NCBI RefSeq assembly: GCF_016765585.1
Contig: NZ_JAESWC010000009.1
Coordinates: forward strand, 62,001 to 126,000
Source of the DNA: Clostridium rhizosphaerae
GTDB lineage: Bacteria; Bacillota; Clostridia; Clostridiales; Clostridiaceae
Direction of reading: 5' to 3'
DNA length: 64,000 nucleotides
The notes beneath the pieces are model-generated. The model did no database searches. It was not told the DNA's origin and was given only the letters and a program-made list of their open reading frames with translations. Below are positions 51,923-60,258 of this stretch, piece by piece. Numbering within the stretch: the stretch's first letter is position 1; each line of letters begins with the position of its first letter. The translations under genes and the position numbers were made by a program.

Positions 51923-52402
51923 ATGAATTATCCGGTTCATATTGTTTCTGTAGGTGGTTTGATAGAAAATGAGGAAGGAAAAGTACTTCTTGTAAAAAGC
52001 CCTGATAGAGGATGGGAAATTCCAGGCGGGCAAGTGGAAGAAAGGGAAAGCCTAACCGATGCTCTCATAAGAGAAGTTAAAGAAGAAACCGGAATAGATA
52101 TCGAGGTTAATGAATTAACTTTAGTAAATTCTAATATAACTAAAAGAGTTCAGCCTGACGGGGTTACTCCTATTGGAAGTATTGTGAGCTTTGGATTTAC
52201 AGGAAGAGCGGTTTCAGGTGAGCTCACTACTAGTGAAGAAAGTCTTGAAGTGGATTGGTTTGATAAGGATAATATATTAGACATAATTGATGAGGAGTTT
52301 ACAAGGGATAAAGTAAAATACATGCTAAGCTATAACGGTAAGACCGCATATACTGTATTTTCACGAAATCCATATATTCTTCATTCGGTTCAGTATTATT
52401 AG
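51923..52402 (+). CDS. NUDIX hydrolase
   Basis: A 159-residue NUDIX domain. The Nudix box spans residues 35-58: GGQVEERESL, then REVKEETGI with all the metal-binding Glu residues. Substrates may be nucleoside diphosphate derivatives; the specificity is unknown. GATGAGGTG precedes the ATG. Its stop overlaps the upstream part of the next frame. Confidence 0.9.
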   Translation: MNYPVHIVSVGGLIENEEGKVLLVKSPDRGWEIPGGQVEERESLTDALIREVKEETGIDIEVNELTLVNSNITKRVQPDGVTPIGSIVSFGFTGRAVSGELTTSEESLEVDWFDKDNILDIIDEEFTRDKVKYMLSYNGKTAYTVFSRNPYILHSVQYY

Positions 52403-52422
52403 TGAAATTTTGGGGGGAACTT

Positions 52423-52752
52423 ATGAATATTTACTATTGGCTTCTTTTAATAATAGCTGTTTTATATGGAGGTTCAACAATCTTAGCTGGAATTGTGGAA
52501 CTTAAGCAAAAAAGAATCAGCATGATATCTAATTTTATAATGATCTTAGGAGCTGTTTTAATATTACTAATATCTATAAGTAGAAACATCCTTGGACAGT
52601 ATTCATTATATATTCTTATTTTGGGGCTTATAATGATTCATGCTTCAGCCATAGACAATGGATTGAAATTGCATGGAAAGATAACTGTAAAACATCATAT
52701 TGTAAGAGGCATGGTTTCTATTTTGATGATAGCTTTATTATTATTACGATAG
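52423..52752 (+). CDS. Small membrane protein
   Basis: A 109-residue protein with four hydrophobic helices, the middle ones around ISNFIMILGAVLILLISIS and YSLYILILGLIMIHASAID. GGGGGGAAC selects ATG 52423 over an upstream start that overlaps the NUDIX stop. Unknown family. Confidence 0.55.
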   Translation: MNIYYWLLLIIAVLYGGSTILAGIVELKQKRISMISNFIMILGAVLILLISISRNILGQYSLYILILGLIMIHASAIDNGLKLHGKITVKHHIVRGMVSILMIALLLLR

Positions 52753-52824
52753 AAAAAATAATATAATTCAGCATTAAGAACTAGGAGTTAGACTAATGAT
52801 TATATGGATAAAAGAGGTATAGCT

Positions 52825-53148
52825 ATGAAATTGAAGAAAAAATATATAGCTGTATTATTAATTTTTATAATACTTGCACTATGTTTACCTAAGGTAACAT
52901 ATAGCATAGATTCTAAGCTGATATCAAATGATTTAAGACCTATATTTGTAATAGGTCAGGGAATGGCTAAGGATGGTGGGACTACTGAATATAGGGGATT
53001 GGGATATCAGATTATAAGATGGAATAGACTGGTTAACGGTGGAATTGAATACGGTTATGAAATATATAAGGCACCTAATTACAGAAATTTAAATGATGGG
53101 CCTACTACAAAGCTTACTTTTATTAAAAACCAGCAGAGCGGAAATTAA
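52825..53148 (+). CDS. Small exported hypothetical protein
   Basis: A 107-residue protein with a signal peptide (about 1-27, ending VTYS) and a polar exported part with VIGQGMAKDGGTTEYRGLGY. AGAGGT precedes ATG 52825; ATG 52804 in the same frame is an alternative. No family known. A terminator follows. Confidence 0.55.
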   Translation: MKLKKKYIAVLLIFIILALCLPKVTYSIDSKLISNDLRPIFVIGQGMAKDGGTTEYRGLGYQIIRWNRLVNGGIEYGYEIYKAPNYRNLNDGPTTKLTFIKNQQSGN

Positions 53149-53166
53149 GCTTGGAAAATAAAAATT

Positions 53167-53204
53167 AAAGGCACACTTCATAAGAAAGCAGGTGTGCCTT
53201 TAGT
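53167..53204 (+). terminator. Terminator
   Basis: AAAGGCACAC (53167-53176) pairs with GTGTGCCTTT (53192-53201), loop of 15 bases. Confidence 0.7.
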
Positions 53205-53288
53205 AATTCACCTCATTTGATTTATCAAGTTAATAAGCCTATAATAAAACTTGTGCACAAAATAATAACTTAATAAGGGGGTTTGCAA

Positions 53289-54869
53289 ATGGATAAGGTA
53301 AACAAGAACGATACCTATAATACATTATCTCATTGGCAAAACTTTAGACTCAAACTTTTGGGACAAGGCATTATTGTAGGAATATTTTCTGGATTTTTAA
53401 TTGTATTTTATAGAATCGTATTAGAAAAGGCTGAAGAGCTAAGAAATTATATATTTAATCTCAATATTTCTAGATACAAGCTTATGCCAATATGGTTTTT
53501 GATATTGATAATTTTAGCTTATATTGTTGGAACGCTGATTACTAATGAACCGCTAATAAGCGGAAGTGGAATTCCTCAGGTAGAAGGTGTACTTGCAGGA
53601 AAGATTCGTATGAATTGGCTGCCTGTGATTATAAAGAAATTTATTGGCGGAGTTATTTCAATAGGCGCAGGTTTATCTCTTGGAAGAGAAGGCCCTTCAA
53701 TACAGCTTGGAGCTGCCGCAGGGCAAGGTGTCAGCAGGATTTTTAAAAGATTTAAGTTTGAGGAAAAATATTTAATTACAAGCGGTGCCAGCGCAGGGTT
53801 GGCTGCTGCTTTTAATGCTCCTTTGGCTGGGGTTATGTTTGCACTTGAAGAAGTTCATAAGCATTTCTCGCCGCTTATTTTAATGTCGGCCATGTCTGCA
53901 TCTTTAACAGCAGATTTTATTTCAAAGCATTTTTTCGGTTTGAAGCCGGTATTCACTTTTCATAATGTTACTGCGCTGCCTTTAGATAAGTATGGTTATA
54001 TTATACTTCTTGGTATTATAGTTGGAGTTTTTGGGGTAGTATATAACTTCGTTCTTTTAAAAACTCAAGATATATACAGTAAGCAAAAATGGCTTCCTGT
54101 AAAATTCAGACCTATGATTCCATTTATACTTGCAGGAGTATTGGCTTTATTTTTACCTCAGGTCCTTGGTGGAGGGCATTCACTTATAGACTCGTTAACA
54201 AATGGAAGCTTTACCATGAAAATGCTTCTTATTATTCTTTTATTTAAATTTATATTTTCAATGATAAGCTATGGCTCTGGTGCTCCAGGGGGAATATTCT
54301 TTCCACTGCTGGTTTTAGGGGCATTGACTGGTGCGATATACGGAAATACACTTGTACATTTTTTGGGTTTTGATCCTAAGTATATAAATAATTTTATTAT
54401 GCTTGCTATGGCTGGGTATTTTACAGCAATAGTAAGAGCACCTATTACAGGCAGTATTTTAATAACAGAAATGACCGGCTCATTTTCAAATCTTCTTTCA
54501 TTAAGCGTAATTTCTTTAACAGCATACGCTGTTGCAGACTTTTTAAGGTCTGAACCTATATATGAATCACTTCTTGAAAGACTGCTTAAAAACAATGGGG
54601 AATATGAATTTAGCGAAGGCAGTAAGGATAAAATTTTACTTGAAATGCCTGTTTGCTTAGACTCTGAAATGGATGGAAAGAAAATTAAGGAGCTTAGGCT
54701 GCCTAGTGAATGTTTGCTAGTAGGTATAAGAAGAGGAGAAAAAGAGGTTATACCAAAGGGAAATACTACAATTCATTCAGGTGACTGCTTGATTGTTTTA
54801 GTTAATGAGAGCAAGGCAGCTGAAACAAATGAACAACTGTCAGAGATGAGTAAAATACCAAGTTTATAA
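53289..54869 (+). CDS. ClC-type chloride channel/transporter with C-terminal RCK_C (TrkA-C) domain
   Basis: A 526-residue ClC family member. Selectivity motifs are GSGIPQ near 92, GREGPS near 133 (with the gating Glu) and GAPGGIFFP near 331. A cytosolic domain after about 440 contains IKELRLPSECLLVGI and HSGDCLIVL, the TrkA-C fold that likely binds a regulator such as a nucleotide. Bacterial members are usually H+/Cl- antiporters; some in this group export fluoride, but the channel motifs here look chloride-type. GGGGG before ATG 53289. Confidence 0.93.
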   Translation: MDKVNKNDTYNTLSHWQNFRLKLLGQGIIVGIFSGFLIVFYRIVLEKAEELRNYIFNLNISRYKLMPIWFLILIILAYIVGTLITNEPLISGSGIPQVEGVLAGKIRMNWLPVIIKKFIGGVISIGAGLSLGREGPSIQLGAAAGQGVSRIFKRFKFEEKYLITSGASAGLAAAFNAPLAGVMFALEEVHKHFSPLILMSAMSASLTADFISKHFFGLKPVFTFHNVTALPLDKYGYIILLGIIVGVFGVVYNFVLLKTQDIYSKQKWLPVKFRPMIPFILAGVLALFLPQVLGGGHSLIDSLTNGSFTMKMLLIILLFKFIFSMISYGSGAPGGIFFPLLVLGALTGAIYGNTLVHFLGFDPKYINNFIMLAMAGYFTAIVRAPITGSILITEMTGSFSNLLSLSVISLTAYAVADFLRSEPIYESLLERLLKNNGEYEFSEGSKDKILLEMPVCLDSEMDGKKIKELRLPSECLLVGIRRGEKEVIPKGNTTIHSGDCLIVLVNESKAAETNEQLSEMSKIPSL

Positions 54870-54883
54870 ATATAATTATAAGT

Positions 54884-55123
54884 GGCTGTTGAAAAACATT
54901 TTAAACCTGCCGCGTGCTATTTAAATTCTGAGAAACTTTCGCTGTGCAGATAAGACTAATAATTAAAAAACTTATAAATCCTAAATCCTATAAACTCTCT
55001 TCGTTCAAACAATATAGGATTCTTAACGGCTTTATAAGTTTTTTAATTAAAGTCTTATTACTGCTTGCTCAGATGTTTCTAGTATTCAAATAACACGCTA
55101 GGATTTACTGTTTTACAACAGCC
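54884..55123. repeat. 240-bp nested hairpin element (3'-end repeat family), second copy
   Basis: Outer arms GGCTGTTG-A-AAAACA and TGTTTT-A-CAACAGCC close a 240-base element. Inside are GCTATTTAAATTC/TATTCAAATAACA-type arms and a central palindrome (about 54952-55060) with AAGACT/AGTCTT ends, highly similar to 28638-28877 and of identical length. T-run after it; it terminates the ClC gene. Confidence 0.8.
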
Positions 55124-55237
55124 TCTTTTTTTATACAATAACTATAAGTAAATACAAATATTGGTGTATAATAGTATGAGGGGAATAAGCAAAATTGACT
55201 GGTATTGAGAAAAATTGTATTTTATGGGGGCTTTATA

Positions 55238-55861
55238 ATGAATAACGAATTAAAAGCGCGGGGGTTTTTAAAACGGCATATATGGAGTCAGGACAAGATT
55301 AGTGAAAGCGATAAAAGATACAGATACGAGCACAGCTTGAGAGTTGCAGCAGTTGGGAGAAAGATTGCTGTATCAGAAGACTTAGATAAAGAGGCTTTGA
55401 CATTAGGTTGTATTTTGCATGATGTTGGTACTTTTGACAGCAGGAATAACCCTAGAGAACATGGCAGGGTTTCGGCAAAAATAGCACGAGAATTTCTAAA
55501 AACCTTGGACTTGCCAAAGGAAAAGGTGGAGGAAATTTGCTATGGAATAGCCATACACGTTGATGACAAGGCTGATTTTCATGGAGAAAAAACTATTTTA
55601 AATGAAAGTATAAGCGATAGTGACAATATAGACAGATTTGACTCTTATAGAATATATGATACTCTGAGGTATTTAAGATTTCACGAGATGACCGTTGACG
55701 AGCAGCTGGATTACTTGAACAAAGTAATTCCAAAACTAAAGGGTTACACAAAGCAAGAATTTGCTACAAAAACAGCAACAGCTATGTGGACTGATAATGT
55801 GAGTTTTCAAATTCAGTTTTATGAGAGATTAAAGTGTCAGCTTCAAGCAGGTCAAATTTGA
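55238..55861 (+). CDS. HD-domain phosphohydrolase family protein
   Basis: A 207-residue HD-domain protein. Metal ligands are His in YEHSLRVA near 33, HD in LGCILHDVGTFD near 63-64 and Asp in SDSDNIDRFD near 131. The family cleaves phosphate esters of nucleotides. A further region near 160-205 is helical. GGGGGC selects ATG 55238 over an in-frame start at 55205. It is followed after 7 bases by repeat copy E and a serine hydrolase gene. Confidence 0.85.
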   Translation: MNNELKARGFLKRHIWSQDKISESDKRYRYEHSLRVAAVGRKIAVSEDLDKEALTLGCILHDVGTFDSRNNPREHGRVSAKIAREFLKTLDLPKEKVEEICYGIAIHVDDKADFHGEKTILNESISDSDNIDRFDSYRIYDTLRYLRFHEMTVDEQLDYLNKVIPKLKGYTKQEFATKTATAMWTDNVSFQIQFYERLKCQLQAGQI

Positions 55862-55868
55862 TTTTTAT

Positions 55869-55957
55869 GGAGGTTAAAGCTCTAAATGGGCTTTAACGGG
55901 TAACTTGTGAGCGTGAGCGAACATCTTAATTTACCCAGTGATCCAAATGAAAGGAAG
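55869..55957 (+). repeat. 84-bp SD-hairpin repeat (copy E)
   Basis: GGAGG at 55869 and GGAAG at 55953, period 84. Stem 1 is TTAAAGCTC with GGGCTTTAA, stem 2 GGGTAA with TTACCC plus imperfect inner pairs. There is no room for a promoter between the HD gene stop and the repeat, so this copy sits inside an operon and gives the next gene its ribosome site. Confidence 0.8.
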
Positions 55958-55961
55958 AAAA

Positions 55962-56831
55962 ATGTTAACCGAATTTATAGATAAAGTTATAAAAAATAAA
56001 CTTAATATTTATGGAATTGTTGTTATCAAAGATGGAATCAAAGTTTGCGAGTATCATTTTGTTCCGGAGGAAAGAAGAGAACTTTATTCAGTAACTAAAA
56101 GCTTTACTTCAACGGCGGTAGGCATTGCAATACAGGAAGGATATTTGTATCTTAATGACAGTCTTTTAAAATTTTTTGAAGAAGATATTCCAAAGGATAT
56201 GCCTAAGGAACATTTAGACAACCTCGGTAAAGTAACAGTGGAGAGGCTTCTCACCATGTCAATCCTAGACTATCCTTTTGTAAAATTGAACTCAGACAAT
56301 TGGCTTAGGCATATTTTATCAATACCTCTTCCTAATGTTGATGAGAGGGTGTTCAATTATTCGAATTTATCTTCTTATCTTGCAGGGGTTATTGTAGAAA
56401 GAGCTGTTAAAACAAATATGATGGACTATCTTAAGCCAAGATTGTTTGAACCTCTTGGAATTGAAAATGTGGAGTGTGAGTATAGTCCGGAAGGGTACTT
56501 TTACGGGGCAACAGGTATGAAGCTTACAATCAATGAGCTCAGCAGGTTTGGTCAGTTGTATCTTCAGGAAGGCTTTTATAATGGAAAGCAGCTTTTAGCA
56601 AAAGATTGGGTGGCTAGTGCTTCTAAGAAACACATTGAAACAAGAGAAGGAGGATACGGCTATTATTTTTGGAGGGAACAAGTACATTCCTACAGGGCAA
56701 GCGGCATGAAAGGACAAGTATGTATAGTGATTCCGGGGAAAAATGCTGTGATCGCAGTTATGTCTGATGTAGGAGACAGATCTTTAGAAATGAGGAAGCT
56801 TATATGGGATACAGTTTATCCTAAATTATAG
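55962..56831 (+). CDS. Serine hydrolase, class C beta-lactamase-like, cytoplasmic
   Basis: A 289-residue beta-lactamase-fold serine hydrolase without a signal peptide. The nucleophile motif is SVTK (43-46), the second motif YSN (133-135). The third motif region is less clear (RASGMKGQ near 250). Probably an esterase or peptidase. A frame opens at 55938 in the repeat, but GAAAGGAAG places the start at ATG 55962. It is followed after 8 bases by a broken nitrilase-like gene. Confidence 0.82.
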   Translation: MLTEFIDKVIKNKLNIYGIVVIKDGIKVCEYHFVPEERRELYSVTKSFTSTAVGIAIQEGYLYLNDSLLKFFEEDIPKDMPKEHLDNLGKVTVERLLTMSILDYPFVKLNSDNWLRHILSIPLPNVDERVFNYSNLSSYLAGVIVERAVKTNMMDYLKPRLFEPLGIENVECEYSPEGYFYGATGMKLTINELSRFGQLYLQEGFYNGKQLLAKDWVASASKKHIETREGGYGYYFWREQVHSYRASGMKGQVCIVIPGKNAVIAVMSDVGDRSLEMRKLIWDTVYPKL

Positions 56832-56839
56832 GGGGATTT

Positions 56840-57577
56840 ATGATGAGAGCTGCACTTGTAGTTAATAAAGTAGTGAGCGATGTATCAGAAAATATGAGAA
56901 ATATTATTGCTTATATTAATAAAGCTGCGGATAATAATGCGGATTTGGTTATGTTTTCAGAAACTGCGTTGACGGGATTTTCCATGACGGATAATCCAAA
57001 GGAAGATATTAAGTTAGGTATTCCTATTCCCGGAGAGGAAATAGAAAAATTATGCCGGGAAGCTAAAAAAAGAAATATAAATCTTGCTATAGGGGTACTT
57101 GAAGAAGATAACGGCAGCTTATATGACTCTGCTGTTTTTATTAATAGAAATGGAACTATAGGCTTAAAGTACAGAAGAGTATCAAAAGGTTGGAGAGATC
57201 CAAATAAAAACAACAGCATTTATATGGAAGGTACTGAGGTTTTAAGTTATGAAAGTGATATAGGAAAAATCTGTTTTCTAATTTGCGGCGACATGAATAA
57301 TGACACTCTAATTACTAAAGCTAAAGCGTTAAAAGCAGATATTCTTCTCTTCCCATTTGCCAGATCTTTTTATGGCGGTACAGTAACTCATGAAAGATAG
57401 ATAAAGGAAGAACAAGAGGACTATATTAACAGGCTTAGGCAAACAGAAACTAAAGCATTTTTGGTTAATTATTTAGATGAAGAATATTTTGGAGGGGCTT
57501 TTGTGCTTTCTAGTGAAGGTAAGCTTTTAGCTAGCCTTGAGTTAGGTAAAGAAGGAATACTGTTTTATGATTTTTAG
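56840..57577 (+). pseudogene. Carbon-nitrogen hydrolase (nitrilase family) interrupted by TAG
   Basis: The frame starts at ATG 56840 (or 56843) behind GGGGG and is stopped by TAG at 57398-57400 after residue 186. The same frame continues without another stop to TAG 57575-57577; the tail of 58 codons looks like the missing C terminus. The catalytic triad is intact: Glu41 in FSETALTG, Lys110 in GLKYRR and Cys149 in LICGDMNN. The stop probably replaces a Trp or similar codon. The truncated product lacks the last strands, so it is likely inactive. Confidence 0.75.
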
Positions 57578-57613
57578 TAAAGGTAAGTCTTATGATAAAG
57601 AAGGTAATTATAT

Positions 57614-58177
57614 ATGGAAAAAACGTTAGTTTATGTCACAGGAAATTCTGTTAAATTTGATGTTGCACTAAAAACCTTTGAAAATACGGAAATAGTTCTA
57701 TTGCAGAAGAAGATTGAAACTCCTGAAATTCAAAGTAAAAGTGTACAAGAGGTGGCTATGTATTCAGCTAGATGGGCAAGCAGACAATTAGATAAGCCCG
57801 TTATAGTAACAGATGCCGGTTTTTATATAGAAGCTCTAAATGGGTTTCCGGGTCCTTTTATTAAGTTCGTAAACGAGTGGTTTTCAGCTGAAGATTTTAT
57901 TAATTTAATGAAGGACAAAGATAATCGTAATATTAATATCCAGGATTGTTTGGCATACTGCCATCCAAATGAAGAACCAATTGTTTTCACGGGAATATAT
58001 CATGGAAAACTGGCAGATAAGCCTAGCATGCAGCAGGGAAGTTCAATCGATAGAATTTTTATTCCTGAGGGCTTCGAGGCACCTATTTCCGATATACCTG
58101 AGGAACAAATGATTTCCTACTGGAGCCAAGGGGAAATCATGAGTAAGTTTAAAGATTATATTTTAAAGCACAAATAA
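57614..58177 (+). CDS. Non-canonical purine NTP pyrophosphatase (RdgB/HAM1-like)
   Basis: A 187-residue Ham1/RdgB-family protein that would hydrolyse ITP, XTP or dITP to the monophosphate. TGNSVKF (9-15) and VTDAGFYIEALNGFPGPF near 65-82 are the nucleotide motifs. The last part (from about 140) diverges from housekeeping RdgB, so it may be a paralogue. GGTAATTATAT is a weak ribosome site before the ATG. Confidence 0.85.
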   Translation: MEKTLVYVTGNSVKFDVALKTFENTEIVLLQKKIETPEIQSKSVQEVAMYSARWASRQLDKPVIVTDAGFYIEALNGFPGPFIKFVNEWFSAEDFINLMKDKDNRNINIQDCLAYCHPNEEPIVFTGIYHGKLADKPSMQQGSSIDRIFIPEGFEAPISDIPEEQMISYWSQGEIMSKFKDYILKHK

Positions 58178-58201
58178 ATTACACACATGGAGGAATTATA
58201 A

Positions 58202-59203
58202 ATGAAGGTTTTAAGAAGGTTAGAGCCAGGCGATTCTATAGGAATATTTTCACCTTCCGCGCCTGTTACATATACTTGTCCTAAAAGATTTATCAGAGGT
58301 AAAGAGTATTTAGAAAGTAAAGGCTTTAGGATAATTGAAGGGAGCCTTACTGGTAAATTTGATTTTTATAGATCAGGTAGTATTAAAGAAAGAGCTGAAG
58401 AGCTTAATGAGCTTATTAGAAATCCAGAGGTTAGATGCATCATGTCCACTATTGGAGGAATGAATTCAAATTCTTTGCTTCCATACATAGATTATGAAGC
58501 CTTTAAGAAGGATCCTAAAATCATTATAGGATACTCGGATGTTACAGCTGTTTTACTTGGAATATATGCAAAAACAGGAATACATACCTTTTATGGACCA
58601 GCCTTAGCTGCTTCTTTTGGAGAGTTTACTCCATTTGTCGATTGGACATATGAATATTTTAAAGAGCTTATTGCAGAGGATGCAAAGTTTCCTTATGAGC
58701 TGAAAAATCCAGATTATTGGACAGAAGAATTCATAGATTGGGAAACTCAAGACAGAGCAAAAGATCAAAAGAAAAACAGTCTTATTACTGTTTATGATGG
58801 TGTTGCAAAAGGAAGAGTTATTGGCGGAAATCTAAATACTATGCAGGGAATATGGGGCAGTGAGTATATGCCTCAAATAAAGACTGGAGATATTCTTTTT
58901 ATTGAGGATACAAGCAAAGATCCGGGAACTATAGAAAGAAGCTTTTCCCTTTTAGAGTTAAATGGTATTTTTGACAAGGTTTCAGGAATTATTCTTGGAA
59001 AACATGAAAACTTTGATGACTGGGGCTGCGGAAGAAAGCCTTATGAAATATTATTGGAGGTTCTAGGGGATAGAAAGCTTCCTTTTATTATTGAGTTTGA
59101 CTGCTGCCATACACACCCGATGATGACTATCCCTATAGGTTCTGCAATTGAACTTGATGCATCTAATAAAAAGGTAACTATTTTAGAAGACATTTTTATT
59201 TAG
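58202..59203 (+). CDS. LD-carboxypeptidase family S66 (MccF-like)
   Basis: A 333-residue serine peptidase of family S66. IGIFSPSAP at the start, the nucleophile in IGYSDVTAV near 110-118 and the later Glu and His (VIGGNLNTMQG near 214; THPMMTIPIG near 302) match. The family includes LD-carboxypeptidases for wall recycling and MccF, which gives self-immunity to microcin C; the sequence alone does not separate them. GGAGG precedes the ATG. Confidence 0.9.
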   Translation: MKVLRRLEPGDSIGIFSPSAPVTYTCPKRFIRGKEYLESKGFRIIEGSLTGKFDFYRSGSIKERAEELNELIRNPEVRCIMSTIGGMNSNSLLPYIDYEAFKKDPKIIIGYSDVTAVLLGIYAKTGIHTFYGPALAASFGEFTPFVDWTYEYFKELIAEDAKFPYELKNPDYWTEEFIDWETQDRAKDQKKNSLITVYDGVAKGRVIGGNLNTMQGIWGSEYMPQIKTGDILFIEDTSKDPGTIERSFSLLELNGIFDKVSGIILGKHENFDDWGCGRKPYEILLEVLGDRKLPFIIEFDCCHTHPMMTIPIGSAIELDASNKKVTILEDIFI

Positions 59204-59215
59204 CAGGAGATTAAG

Positions 59216-59611
59216 ATGAAGAATAAAAAGACATTTATTACAAAAATACTTTATGGGCTATTTATTATTGGAACTATAATTTCTATCTTTATTGTCTATA
59301 AACATATAGATAGTAGTTTTGCTTTTAAATTCATAATTGGATACGCAGTGTTTAATTTTCTTATGGTTTTATATTTAGTTATTACAACTATATCTAATTT
59401 AAAGATGATAAAGAAGAAGGAGCTAAGAAAAAGATTTATTACGTTTATAACTGTATTTATAATATTTGGAGCTTTAAACTATGGTTTTGATTATATCTTT
59501 AGACCTGAGAAGATCGATTTGTTTAGAGAATTTTCTATTTCCTTTGGTTTGTCTGTTGGTATTTCTTTTATTAGACTAACATCTTTGAAAGAGAATGAGG
59601 GGGAGAATTAA
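59216..59611 (+). CDS. Membrane protein of unknown function
   Basis: A 131-residue protein with four hydrophobic helices and short basic loops (KKKELRKRFITFIT near 66-79). It starts 12 bases after the S66 peptidase stop and ends 2 bases before the GNAT gene start, so the three genes form an operon. GGAGA site before the ATG. Family not recognised. Confidence 0.65.
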   Translation: MKNKKTFITKILYGLFIIGTIISIFIVYKHIDSSFAFKFIIGYAVFNFLMVLYLVITTISNLKMIKKKELRKRFITFITVFIIFGALNYGFDYIFRPEKIDLFREFSISFGLSVGISFIRLTSLKENEGEN

Positions 59612-59613
59612 TA

Positions 59614-60084
59614 ATGATAGAATTAAGAAAAATTACAGAGGACAATTTTGATGAATGCGTAAAACTAGAGGTTAATAGTGAACAAAAAAGCTTTGTTGCA
59701 AGCAATATAAAAAGTCTTGCGCAGGCTTATGTAGCATTAACCAATAACGCTTGTATTCCAATGCCTTATGCCATTTATAGCGATGATACTATGGTTGGCT
59801 TTATAATGCTGGCATACACTGAACCGGATGAAGATAATGATAAATATGCTTATTGGGTTTGGAGATTAATGATTGATAAAGTCCATCAAGGTAAAGGCTA
59901 TGGAAGACAAGCTATGATAAAGGCTCTTGAACTAATTAAAACCTTTCCTCACGGAAAAGCATCAGAAGTTTGTCTTTCCTATGAATTAGATAATACAGTT
60001 GGAAAAGCACTTTATGAGTCTTTAGGTTTCGTTGAAACAGGTAAAATCCAAGATGGCGAGATGGTGGCTAAATTAGTTTTGTAG
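59614..60084 (+). CDS. GNAT-family N-acetyltransferase (spermidine acetyltransferase-like)
   Basis: A 156-residue acetyltransferase. WVWRLMIDKVHQGKGYGRQ near 82-100 contains the acetyl-CoA loop, and KALYESLGFVETG near 131 closes the fold. The N terminus IELRKITEDNFDECVKL and AYWVWRLMI resemble spermine/spermidine acetyltransferases (Bacillus PaiA/BltD-like), but the substrate is inferred only. It is the last gene before the cassette array. Confidence 0.85.
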   Translation: MIELRKITEDNFDECVKLEVNSEQKSFVASNIKSLAQAYVALTNNACIPMPYAIYSDDTMVGFIMLAYTEPDEDNDKYAYWVWRLMIDKVHQGKGYGRQAMIKALELIKTFPHGKASEVCLSYELDNTVGKALYESLGFVETGKIQDGEMVAKLVL

Positions 60085-60134
60085 GGATTTCAGGTATAGG
60101 TAAGAATTAGCGAAACAGGTTCGTAGGTTTAATA

Positions 60135-60141
60135 GTTAGCA
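60135..60141 (+). other. Left boundary core site of the cassette array (candidate)
   Basis: GTTAGCA followed by GAAAC resembles the core at later cassette starts (GTTAACTGAAAT, GTTAGTTGAAAT). The left arm of the first attC (ATCAGCTAAC) is partly complementary to TTAGCAGA here, as expected for the first cassette. No attC or clear attI precedes it. Confidence 0.45.
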
Positions 60142-60258
60142 GAAACTTTAGGTCTGATGAAGTGTTGATTACGCAGTGAGTATTTTCGATAACTTAAAGG
60201 ATAAATCATAATTGTAATATTATGTAATATATAAGATTTACAAACTGGAGGTATAAGA

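Noticed and set aside
45172-57577. TAG-interrupted genes as evidence of pyrrolysine or amber recoding
   Set aside because: Many intact genes in the window end in TAG (for example at 10727, 35356, 39079), and neither gene is a methylamine methyltransferase. Recent mutation is simpler.
37253-60084. attC-like cores within the upstream small-gene region
   Set aside because: AACGTTA and paired arms of the attC type were found only from 60.8 kb onward. Isolated ACGTTA matches (for example near 57623) lie inside coding sequence without arms.
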